From: Bacillota bacterium
GTDB lineage: Bacteria; Bacillota; Sulfobacillia; Thermaerobacterales; RSA17
Assembly: GCA_017577485.1 (NCBI GenBank)
Contig: PKRI01000059.1
Span: 1-5,955, forward strand
Length of the DNA stretch: 5,955 nt
Direction: 5' to 3'
Of the stretch, positions 1 to 5,613 are shown in pieces. The notes beneath the pieces are model-generated. The model saw only the letters and a program-made list of their open reading frames with translations, searched no databases and was not told where the DNA came from. The position numbers were made by a program, and so were the translations under genes. How positions within the stretch are numbered: the first letter of the stretch is position 1; each line of letters starts with the position of its first letter.

Positions 1-150
1 GTCACACCCTGGGCCGGGCGGGGAGACGCTCCGATTGAGCCGGCGGGCCGGGCCAGCGCCGGGCGGCGGGCCAGCCTCGGGCGTCCGGTCAAACCGCGGG
101 TCCAGCAGTCCCTCAAACGCAACCCGTGCCCCGGGGGGTTAAACCCAGGG

Positions 151-981
151 CTAAACGGCGCCCCCTGCCAGGTCCCGCAGCGCATCGAGACCCTGACCGG
201 CGGTGATGGAAAGGACACCCCTCTCCTGCTTCACCCATCCCCGGGCCAGCCACTCGTTGAGCACCCGGCAGGTGGTCTCGCGGGTGAGGCCGGCCATCTC
301 GCCCAGTGTGGCATGGGACAGCCGCACCGGGATCACCAGGGACCCGTCCCGCAGGTGGCCGCAGCCCTGGGCCAGGTTCAGCACCGTGGCTGCCAGCCGA
401 CGGCGCGCCGGCTGGAACACCAGCTGTTCGCTGCCCAGGGACGTGTCCTGCAGGCGGCGCAGCAGGCCCCGGCCCAGCGTCCGGAGGATCTTCACGGCCC
501 CGCGCGGGTGCGCCCGCTCGAAGGCTGCGAAGGTGCCGCGGTGCAGCAGCGCCACGCTGGCCCACGACAGGGCCGCCACGTTGGCCGAGCGCTGTTCCCC
601 GCCCTCGCCCACCACGCCGCCCTCACCGAACCAGGCGGGCGCCGCCAGCACGGCATAGGTTCGGTCCTGGCCGCCCGGCCACGACCGGTAGACCCTGACC
701 ACCCCGGACAGGAGGACGAAGAGGTCGTCGGCCCGGTCGCCCTGCCGGCAGATCAGTTGGTTGGGGGCGTAGCGGCGCACGGCCATACGCTGGCGCAGCC
801 AGGCTTCCTCGGCGGCGCTGAGCCCGGGGAAGGGCAGCGCCTCAGGGTTGGACTCTCCGACCGGCTGCGGCGCGGGCGCTGAGGACGGGCCAGGATCGGC
901 CGGTGCCCGTGCGGCGCCGGGGAGGCTTGCGGCCGCCCGTCCAGGAAGGGCATGTTCGTGGGACGCCTTGTTGAGAGCCAT
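151..981 (-). CDS. Crp/Fnr-family transcriptional regulator with cyclic-nucleotide-binding fold
   Basis: This is an intact 276-residue DNA-binding regulator that probably acts as a dimer at promoters. Residues ~50-165 form the cNMP-binding beta-roll. The cassette there reads FGEGGVVGEGGEQRSANV (118-135) and keeps the Gly-Glu (119-120) and Arg-Ser (131-132) pairs that hold the cyclic nucleotide in E. coli Crp, so nucleotide binding is plausible. A dimerisation helix (~165-190) follows. The C-terminal winged helix carries LGEMAGLTRETTCRVLNEW (226-244), the family's helix-turn-helix with its R-E-T recognition start. Only three cysteines are present (78, 207, 238) and they are scattered, so an Fnr-type iron-sulfur sensor is unlikely. 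The first ~48 residues are an Ala/Pro-rich extension not usual in the family; the ATG at 981 has only a weak upstream Shine-Dalgarno, but I see no better start. Its targets are unknown; autoregulation or control of the neighbouring catabolic genes is inference. Confidence 0.93.
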   Translation of the reverse strand: MALNKASHEHALPGRAAASLPGAARAPADPGPSSAPAPQPVGESNPEALPFPGLSAAEEAWLRQRMAVRRYAPNQLICRQGDRADDLFVLLSGVVRVYRSWPGGQDRTYAVLAAPAWFGEGGVVGEGGEQRSANVAALSWASVALLHRGTFAAFERAHPRGAVKILRTLGRGLLRRLQDTSLGSEQLVFQPARRRLAATVLNLAQGCGHLRDGSLVIPVRLSHATLGEMAGLTRETTCRVLNEWLARGWVKQERGVLSITAGQGLDALRDLAGGAV

Positions 982-1061
982 GCCCGTCGCCGCCCTGAGC
1001 CTGGTGATCCCCGGGAGCAGGGTCCCGGGAACCTGTTTCCGACGTTCGAGGCGATCCCCGT

Positions 1062-1080
1062 CGATTCCTGTGGGAAATCG
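1062..1080. promoter_or_regulatory. Imperfect 19-bp inverted repeat, possible operator upstream of the regulator gene
   Basis: The arms CGATT and AATCG flank a 9-base centre; counting one further C-G pair and one G-T pair, the arms reach 7 bp. The site lies ~80 bp upstream of the Crp/Fnr-type start codon, a distance that suits an operator. It does not match the classic Crp (TGTGA-N6-TCACA) or Fnr (TTGAT-N4-ATCAA) consensus, and I could not recognise -35/-10 boxes near it. Chance occurrence is quite possible. Confidence 0.15.
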
Positions 1081-1112
1081 GCAGCGGTCACGGCACCAGG
1101 GCCAGCCTAAAC

Positions 1113-1147
1113 GGCACGGGCGCCGGTGCCGGACCGGCGCCCGTGCC
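1113..1147 (-). terminator. Perfect 15-bp stem, 5-base loop hairpin; possible transcription terminator
   Basis: GGCACGGGCGCCGGT (1113-1127) pairs without mismatch with 1133-1147 around the loop GCCGG. Read on the minus strand, the stem is followed by GTTTAGG, which is only a short T run, so it is at best a weak intrinsic terminator by the textbook rule. It lies ~200 bp past the quinone reductase stop and ~130 bp before the regulator gene, so it could separate the two transcripts. It also lies immediately before the RidA-like remnant and may mark a deletion scar instead. Confidence 0.4.
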
Positions 1148-1161
1148 AGCGGTGCAAGGTC

Positions 1162-1257
1162 GGGCCGTTCCCGCGGCCCTGCGCCCTGGCCCTTCCCGAA
1201 CTCATGATCGAGATCGAAGCCGTCGCGCTGGTGGGCGGCTCCCTCGTGGATGCGTGA
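1162..1257 (+). pseudogene. 3' remnant of a RidA/YjgF-family gene
   Basis: Plus-strand frame 1 reads ...CALALPELMIEIEAVALV... and stops at TGA 1255-1257. The LP-x-L-x-IEIEAVA pattern is the hallmark C-terminal strand of RidA/YjgF (2-iminobutanoate/2-iminopropanoate deaminase) proteins, which are ~125 residues long. Only about 30 codons are present here. Upstream in the same frame the sequence loses family resemblance, and a stop occurs at TAA 1108-1110, so the body of the gene is missing. The codons of the matching part are nearly all G/C-ending, as in real genes of this window. The gene would have been divergent from the Crp/Fnr-type regulator and convergent with the quinone reductase. An ATG at 1204 could start a 17-residue peptide, but a broken gene end explains the sequence better. 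The assignment rests on a short motif, so confidence is moderate. Confidence 0.45.
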
Positions 1258-1320
1258 GGGCGCACCCGGGATGTGTACGGGCGCATCCGGAATGCAGCGG
1301 GGCGCACCCGGTGTGGGTGC
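1258..1320. repeat. 21-bp tandem repeat, three copies
   Basis: Three consecutive 21-bp units start at 1258, 1279 and 1300, each opening with GGGCGCAYCCGG followed by a more variable half. The bases just before (1237-1257) share the GGATGYGT portion and may be a fourth, degraded unit, although they also encode the end of the RidA-like remnant. Because the period is a multiple of three, every frame across it gives a 7-residue repeat, but no start codon or ribosome site supports a protein here. It sits between two convergent gene ends. Confidence 0.75.
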
Positions 1321-1325
1321 GCCCC
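1299..1325. terminator. Perfect 11-bp hairpin between convergent gene ends; candidate bidirectional terminator
   Basis: GGGGCGCACCC (1299-1309) pairs perfectly with GGGTGCGCCCC (1315-1325) around the loop GGTGT. The hairpin starts 26 bases past the quinone reductase stop on the minus strand, and lies ~40 bases past the RidA-like stop on the plus strand. Neither side has a clear T-tract, so it does not meet the classical intrinsic-terminator rule; position and stem strength are the evidence. The left arm is formed by the third tandem-repeat unit. Confidence 0.45.
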
Positions 1326-1350
1326 TCTGGCAAAACGCCTCGTTCGCGGC

Positions 1351-2325
1351 TCACGCGGGAATCCGCAGCAGGATCTTGCCCGAACTCTGCCGCGACGCCA
1401 GCCGCTGGTGGGCCTTGGGCGCGTCGGCCAGGTCGAAGGTGCTGTCGATGGTGACCTGGAGTTCGCCGGCGCCGATCCACCGGAAGAGGTCGCCCGACCG
1501 CCAGTCCAGTTCCTCCCGGTTGAGGATGTAGTGGGCCAGGGTCGGTCGGGTCAGGAACAGGGAGCCGCGGTTGTTGAGCACCTGCGGGTCCAAGGGCGGG
1601 ACGGCGCCGCTGGACTGGCCGAAGAGGACCAGGTAGCCCCGGGGCTTCAGGCAGGACATGCTCCCCTCGAACGTGTCGCGGCCCACGCCGTCGTAGACCA
1701 CGTCCACCCCCTCGCCTCCCGTGAGGTCGCGGACGGCGGCGGCGAAGTCGGTCTGGGTGTAGATGATGACCTCGTCGGCGCCGGCCCGGCGCGCCGCCTC
1801 GGCCTTTTCGGGGGTGGACACGGTGCCGTACACGGTGGCACCCAGCCGCTTGGCGATCTGGACCAGCAGCAGGCCGACGCCGCCGGCGGCGGCGTGGACC
1901 ACCGCCCGGTGGCCGGGCTTCAGCGGGAAGGTGCTGTAGGCCAGGTAGTGGGCGGTCATGCCCTGGAGCATGACGGCGGCGGCCAGGTCAGCGGGCACGC
2001 CCTCGGGCACCCGGGCCAGCACCCGCGCCGGCACCACCGCGTACTGGGCGTAGGAGCCCAGGGCCATGGCCCAGGCCACCCGGTCGCCGGGCTTGAAGTC
2101 GTCAACCCCCTCGCCCACGGCCTCCACCGTGCCGGCCCCCTCCATGCCCGGGGTGAAGGGCAGGTCCAGCTTGTAGGCGCCTGAACGGTGGTAGATGTCG
2201 ATGAAGTTGACGCCCGCCGCCTCGACACGGACCAGCACCTGGCCCGGTCCCGGCTGGGGAACGGGGATGTCTTCGAGCTGCATCACGTCCGGCCCGCCGG
2301 GTTGGTGGACGCGGATGGCTTTCAC
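1351..2325 (-). CDS. NADPH:quinone oxidoreductase (zeta-crystallin-like, zinc-free MDR family)
   Basis: This is an intact 324-residue cytosolic reductase that transfers hydride from NADPH to quinones or other conjugated carbonyls; length and sequence agree with the QorA/zeta-crystallin group (~325 residues). The N-terminal GroES-like domain carries VNFIDIYHRSGAYK (39-52), typical of quinone reductases, and PFTPGMEGAGTVEAVG (56-71). The Rossmann domain carries the nucleotide loop HAAAGGVG (144-151), in the AxxGxxG form common to NADPH-using members. The zinc-ligand cysteines of alcohol dehydrogenases are absent, as expected. I chose the GTG at 2325 because GGAGG lies 7 bases before it and the protein then begins MKAIRVHQPGG, as relatives do; an in-frame GTG at 2343 lies upstream of this Shine-Dalgarno. 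It follows the damaged aldehyde dehydrogenase in the same direction, ~70 bp after that gene's ancestral stop, and was probably co-transcribed. The physiological substrate is unknown. Confidence 0.94.
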   Translation of the reverse strand: MKAIRVHQPGGPDVMQLEDIPVPQPGPGQVLVRVEAAGVNFIDIYHRSGAYKLDLPFTPGMEGAGTVEAVGEGVDDFKPGDRVAWAMALGSYAQYAVVPARVLARVPEGVPADLAAAVMLQGMTAHYLAYSTFPLKPGHRAVVHAAAGGVGLLLVQIAKRLGATVYGTVSTPEKAEAARRAGADEVIIYTQTDFAAAVRDLTGGEGVDVVYDGVGRDTFEGSMSCLKPRGYLVLFGQSSGAVPPLDPQVLNNRGSLFLTRPTLAHYILNREELDWRSGDLFRWIGAGELQVTIDSTFDLADAPKAHQRLASRQSSGKILLRIPA

Positions 2326-2332
2326 GGCAATT

Positions 2333-2337
2333 CCTCC
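2333..2337 (-). promoter_or_regulatory. Shine-Dalgarno of the quinone reductase gene
   Basis: GGAGG, within GAGGGAGG on the minus strand, lies 7 bases upstream of the GTG at 2325-2323. It decides the start, because the alternative in-frame GTG at 2343 would place this ribosome site inside the coding region. Confidence 0.8.
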
Positions 2338-2350
2338 CTCCACCCGGCTT

Positions 2351-3385
2351 CTACGCTGGCCGCCCTGGAGCCACCTGCCGGCCCGCCGCCGGCCTCAGTA
2401 CCACCGCGACGTGATGACTTTCCGCCACCAGCCTGGCCCCCTCCTGGAGGCCGCGCTCGATCCATCCCAACACCCGCTGCTTGTGAACCTCGGTGGTCAC
2501 CGGCGTCATTACGCACTGAGGATCCAGCCCGGAGCCCATGGGAGCGGTTCTTGCCAGGTCCACCAGCCGTTCCACCAGGGCGTCGGCGATCTCGCCCACG
2601 GGCATCAGCACGCTGCCCGCCAGGCAGCGCTGGCCGGCGTTAGCGAAGGCGGACGAGAAAATGCCTTCGGCGGCCCGGGCATACACCGCCCGCGCCCCGG
2701 CTTCGGAGCCGACGAACGACACAGCCTTGACCGCCGGATGGTCGATCAGCGCGTTGGCGGCGTCCTCGGCCCCATGGACCACGTTGAACACCCCGTCGGG
2801 CAGCCCGGCTTCCGAGAAAAGCTCGGCCAGCCGCATGGCCGACAGCGGGGTGCGCTGCGACGGCTTCAGCACGAAGGTGTTGCCCGCGGCGATGGCGATG
2901 GGCGCCATCCACAACGGGATCATGACCGGAAAGTTGAAGGGGGTGATCCCGGCGACCACACCCACCGGGTACCGGTACATGTCGGTATCCACACCCCGGG
3001 CCACCTGCTCCAGGCCGTTCCCCATCATCAGGGACGGCATCCCGGCAGCAAACTCGACCACCTCCAGCCCCCGGCGCACCTCGCCGCGGGCCTCGTCCAG
3101 GGCCTTGCCGTTTTCCTGGACGATCAGCGTGGCCAGGTGGTCGAGATCCCGCTGGATCAGGGCCTGCAGCCGGAACATCACCCGGGCCCGCTCGGGCACC
3201 GGGGTCTCCGCCCACGGCTCGAAGGCCGCCGCAGCGGCAGCCACGGCTTCGTGGGCGTCCTCGGTCCCGCAGAGGGGTACCTGGGCCAGCACGCCGCCGG
3301 TGGCGGGGTCCCATACGTCCAGATAGCGGTCGGTGCGCGGGGAACGCCTCTGGCCCCCGATGAACAGCTCCAGTCTTGTGGTCAT
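2351..3385 (-). pseudogene. Damaged methylmalonate/malonate-semialdehyde dehydrogenase (CoA-acylating type) with two internal deletions
   Basis: Intact family members (MmsA/IolA) oxidise malonate or methylmalonate semialdehyde to acetyl- or propionyl-CoA with NAD+, and are ~490 residues; this frame gives 344. The N-terminal half matches well: ENGKALDEARGEVRRGLE (91-108), PFNFPVMIP with Asn151, LKPSQRTP (173-180) and SFVGS (223-227). The catalytic cysteine is Cys254 in AGQRCLAGS. Between SFVGS and that cysteine ~29 residues are missing: the strand holding the family's LGGAKNH-type motif is gone, joined in frame at ~residue 239 (near 2670). A second break follows GLQEGARLVA. In another frame 2424-2395 reads RKVITSRWY then TGA, which looks like the true C-terminus, so ~120 residues were lost and the current end to 2351 is out-of-frame read-through. 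ATG 3385 overlaps the stop of the upstream molybdenum-enzyme gene (TGATG), with AAGGGG 9 bases before it, indicating translational coupling. The product is very unlikely to be active. Confidence 0.88.
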
Positions 3386-5601
3386 CACGCATCGCCCCTT
3401 GCGGAAAAGTTGGCGAACCACTGCCTGATGAGATCCGGGGTGAGGGGCATGGCATCCACCTGGACGCCCAGCGGGCGGAGCGCATCTTCAACCGCCTGGG
3501 CAATCACGGCGTTGACGGGAATGATCCCACCCTCCCCTGCCCCCCGGGCACCCAGTGCGTTGGTGGCCGACGGCGTTTCCACGTGACGGATTTCGGCCCC
3601 GGGCACCTCGCTGGCCGTGGGCAGCAGGTAATCCATAAGGGTAGCCGTCAGCAGCTGCCCGGTGCGGTCGAAAACCAGGCGCTCATACAGGGCCCCGCCG
3701 ATCCCTTGGGCCAGTGCACCCTGGACCTGGCCGTCGACGATCATCGGGTTGATCAGGCGGCCGCAGTCGTGCACCACCAGGTAGCGGAGCACCTTAACGA
3801 AGCCCGTGTCCGGCACCACTTCCACCACCGCGGCATGAACGCCGGCAGCCCAGGTGGAATGCACGGGAGTACAGAACCGCGTCGCTTCGAGGCCCGGTTC
3901 TCCGTCCAGAGCCTGCCGAACCGCGTCGGACTCGGGCATGCCGCCGGCCACCCGGGCCAGGGTCGCCAGGTCCACCTGGCGCCCCGGGACTCCCGCCAGT
4001 TTGACGACCCCCTGGTCCCAGACGAGATCGTCCACCGAGACTTCCCAGAGGGCTGCCGCCAGCCGCAGCGCCCTGGCACGGACAGCGTCGGCTGCGTCCG
4101 CCACGGCACTGCCGGCCACCACGCCGATGCGGCTGGCCATGGTGCCGATTCCCTGGTAGAAGGCGCCGGTGTCCCCTGTCCGGATGGTGATGCGCTCAGG
4201 CGGGATGCCCAGCCGGTCGGCGCAGATTTGTGCGAACACCGTCTCGTGGCCCTGACCCTGGGCGGACGTCCCGGTGACGACGGTGACGTTCCCGCTGGCT
4301 TCGACCCGTACGGTGGCTCCCTCGAAGGGCCCGCCGCCGGTGTCCTCCGCATAACAGGCGATCCCCACGCCCAGGTAGCGGCCCGACGCCAGCGCCCGCT
4401 CCTGCTCCCGGCGGAAGGCGTGCAGGTCCAGTTCCCGGAGCGCCTGATCCAGCATTGGCTCCACCGCCGGCCCGTCATAGAACTGCGCCCCGCCCTGCCA
4501 CTGAACCAGGCCGGTCCGCACCGCCCGCGGGCCCGGACGGGCCAGGTTGCGGCGGCGCACTTCCAGGCGGTCCAGCCGCAGTTGATCGGCGACGGCATCC
4601 ATCAGCCTTTCCAGGACGAAGGTGGCCTGCGGCCGGCCCGCGCCGCGGTATGCCGACACCGGCACCAGGTTGGTGTAAACACCGTAACCCTCGATGCGGG
4701 CGTGCTCGATCCGGTAGGGACCCAGCATGCTGGCGGCGGTGATGGAAACGACGCCGAGGCCGCCCGGGCAGTAGGCACCGGTGTCGTGCCAGAAGCGGTC
4801 CCTAAGCGCCAGGATCCTGCCCTCGGGCGTGACGGCTGCCTCAACCTCATGGATCTGATCGCGCTCATGCACCGTGGCGATGAAGGTCTCCCGCCGGTCC
4901 TCGACCCAGTGCACGTGGCGGCCGGTGCGAAGGGCCAGCCACGCCACCAGCACTTCTTCCGGGTAGAAGACGGTCTTGGGTCCGAAGCCGCCGCCGACGT
5001 CGGGCACCCTGACCACCACCTGCGCCTCAGGCAGATCCAGCATCCGGGCCAGCCCGCTGCGCACCCGGTGCGGCACCTGGGTCGAGGACCAGACCGTCAG
5101 GGTGCGGGTGCCCTTGTCCCACAAGGCAGCGGCACCCCGGGTCTCCATGGGCTGGGCGCTTCCCCGGGCCATGCGCCACCGCCCGCGGACCACCAGCGCG
5201 CCTTCCCGAAAGTAGCGGTCGGGTTTCCCCGTTTCCTGGACCACGAGCCCCGCCAGGTTGCCGGGACATTCCGGGTGCACCATGGGCGCCCCGGGCAGGA
5301 GCGCCCGCGCCTTGTCCGGATCATAGGGGTAATGGTCGCCCGTGTGGGCGTAGCCCCAGACCGTCGGCGTGATGGGCGAATCCAGCGGCGTGGCGTAGCC
5401 CAGGTAAATGCTGCGCACGATGGCTTCCTTGTCGACGGCGTAATTGAGGGCCTGGCGCACCCGCACGTCCTTGAGGGGCTCCTGCAGCTCATTCAGCGGC
5501 ATGTGCAGGTTGTCCATGCTCTGGATGGATTCGACCACGAACCGCGGGTCGGACTGCAGCCGCGCCAGGTCCTGCAGAGGCAGCGGTGCCGCCACGTCCA
5601 C
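3385..5601 (-). CDS. Xanthine-dehydrogenase/CoxL-type molybdopterin-binding subunit, N-terminally truncated and fused in frame to a binding-protein fragment
   Basis: From ~residue 101 onward this open frame is the large subunit of a molybdenum hydroxylase, the partner of FAD (CoxM-like) and 2Fe-2S (CoxS-like) subunits that are not in this window. Visible landmarks are MARGSAQPMETRG (144-156), VPDVGGGFGPK (199-209), the active-site loop AYRGAGR (317-323), TSAQGQGHETVFAQI (445-459), DDCG-like HDCGRLINPM (611-620) and GARGAGEGG (684-692) with the catalytic Glu690. AYRGAGR is not the AYRCSFR of true form I CO dehydrogenase, so carbon monoxide is an unlikely substrate; a purine, N-heterocycle or aldehyde is more likely. 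Typical length is ~750-800 residues. About 150 N-terminal residues are missing and are replaced by residues 1-~100 of a family-5 solute-binding protein, joined near 5290-5305. GTG 5601 is only the first possible start in the open frame; no native start or ribosome site is evident. The stop overlaps the next gene's ATG. Cofactor binding is probably impaired by the truncation. Confidence 0.88.
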   Translation of the reverse strand: MDVAAPLPLQDLARLQSDPRFVVESIQSMDNLHMPLNELQEPLKDVRVRQALNYAVDKEAIVRSIYLGYATPLDSPITPTVWGYAHTGDHYPYDPDKARALLPGAPMVHPECPGNLAGLVVQETGKPDRYFREGALVVRGRWRMARGSAQPMETRGAAALWDKGTRTLTVWSSTQVPHRVRSGLARMLDLPEAQVVVRVPDVGGGFGPKTVFYPEEVLVAWLALRTGRHVHWVEDRRETFIATVHERDQIHEVEAAVTPEGRILALRDRFWHDTGAYCPGGLGVVSITAASMLGPYRIEHARIEGYGVYTNLVPVSAYRGAGRPQATFVLERLMDAVADQLRLDRLEVRRRNLARPGPRAVRTGLVQWQGGAQFYDGPAVEPMLDQALRELDLHAFRREQERALASGRYLGVGIACYAEDTGGGPFEGATVRVEASGNVTVVTGTSAQGQGHETVFAQICADRLGIPPERITIRTGDTGAFYQGIGTMASRIGVVAGSAVADAADAVRARALRLAAALWEVSVDDLVWDQGVVKLAGVPGRQVDLATLARVAGGMPESDAVRQALDGEPGLEATRFCTPVHSTWAAGVHAAVVEVVPDTGFVKVLRYLVVHDCGRLINPMIVDGQVQGALAQGIGGALYERLVFDRTGQLLTATLMDYLLPTASEVPGAEIRHVETPSATNALGARGAGEGGIIPVNAVIAQAVEDALRPLGVQVDAMPLTPDLIRQWFANFSARGDA

Positions 5602-5613
5602 GTCGCCGGCCTC
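5300..5613 (-). pseudogene. Internal fragment of a family-5 (peptide/nickel/oligopeptide) ABC solute-binding protein
   Basis: The frame reading EAGDVDVAAPLPLQDLARL and then LNELQEPLKDVRVRQALNYA-VDKEAIV is a textbook stretch of SBP_bac_5 proteins (DppA/OppA/GsiB type). It continues to YPYDPDKARALL, which in intact proteins is followed by a conserved Gly-Tyr/Asp segment. These proteins are ~500-600 residues, extracytoplasmic and lipid-anchored or secreted; here only ~100 internal residues survive. The signal peptide, the N-terminal lobe and the C-terminal ~180 residues are absent, and no ABC permease or ATPase gene is present. Upstream it abuts an M20 peptidase fragment in a different frame (near 5611-5620), and downstream it runs in frame into the molybdenum-enzyme subunit. 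It cannot function as a transporter component. Confidence 0.85.

Noticed and set aside
1..127. Open minus-strand stretch reading ...EGLLDPRFDRTPEAG... beyond the regulator gene
   Set aside because: No start codon or ribosome site, no recognised family, and the window ends too soon; random open frames are expected at this GC content.
128..151. Possible terminator hairpin after the regulator gene (GCCCCGGG paired with CCCAGGGC)
   Set aside because: The 8-bp stem needs a G-T pair, overlaps the stop codon and has no T-tract, so it is not distinguishable from chance in such GC-rich DNA.
1204..1257. A standalone 17-residue small protein starting at ATG 1204
   Set aside because: No Shine-Dalgarno precedes it, and its sequence matches the end of RidA proteins with similarity continuing upstream of the ATG, so a gene remnant is the better explanation.
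1258..1325. CRISPR array
   Set aside because: The units are directly adjacent with no unique spacers, and no cas genes are nearby; this is a short tandem repeat.
3385..5300. True carbon-monoxide dehydrogenase (CoxL form I)
   Set aside because: The active-site loop reads AYRGAGR, not the AYRCSFR signature, and no CoxM/CoxS genes are present; a general molybdenum hydroxylase is the safer call.
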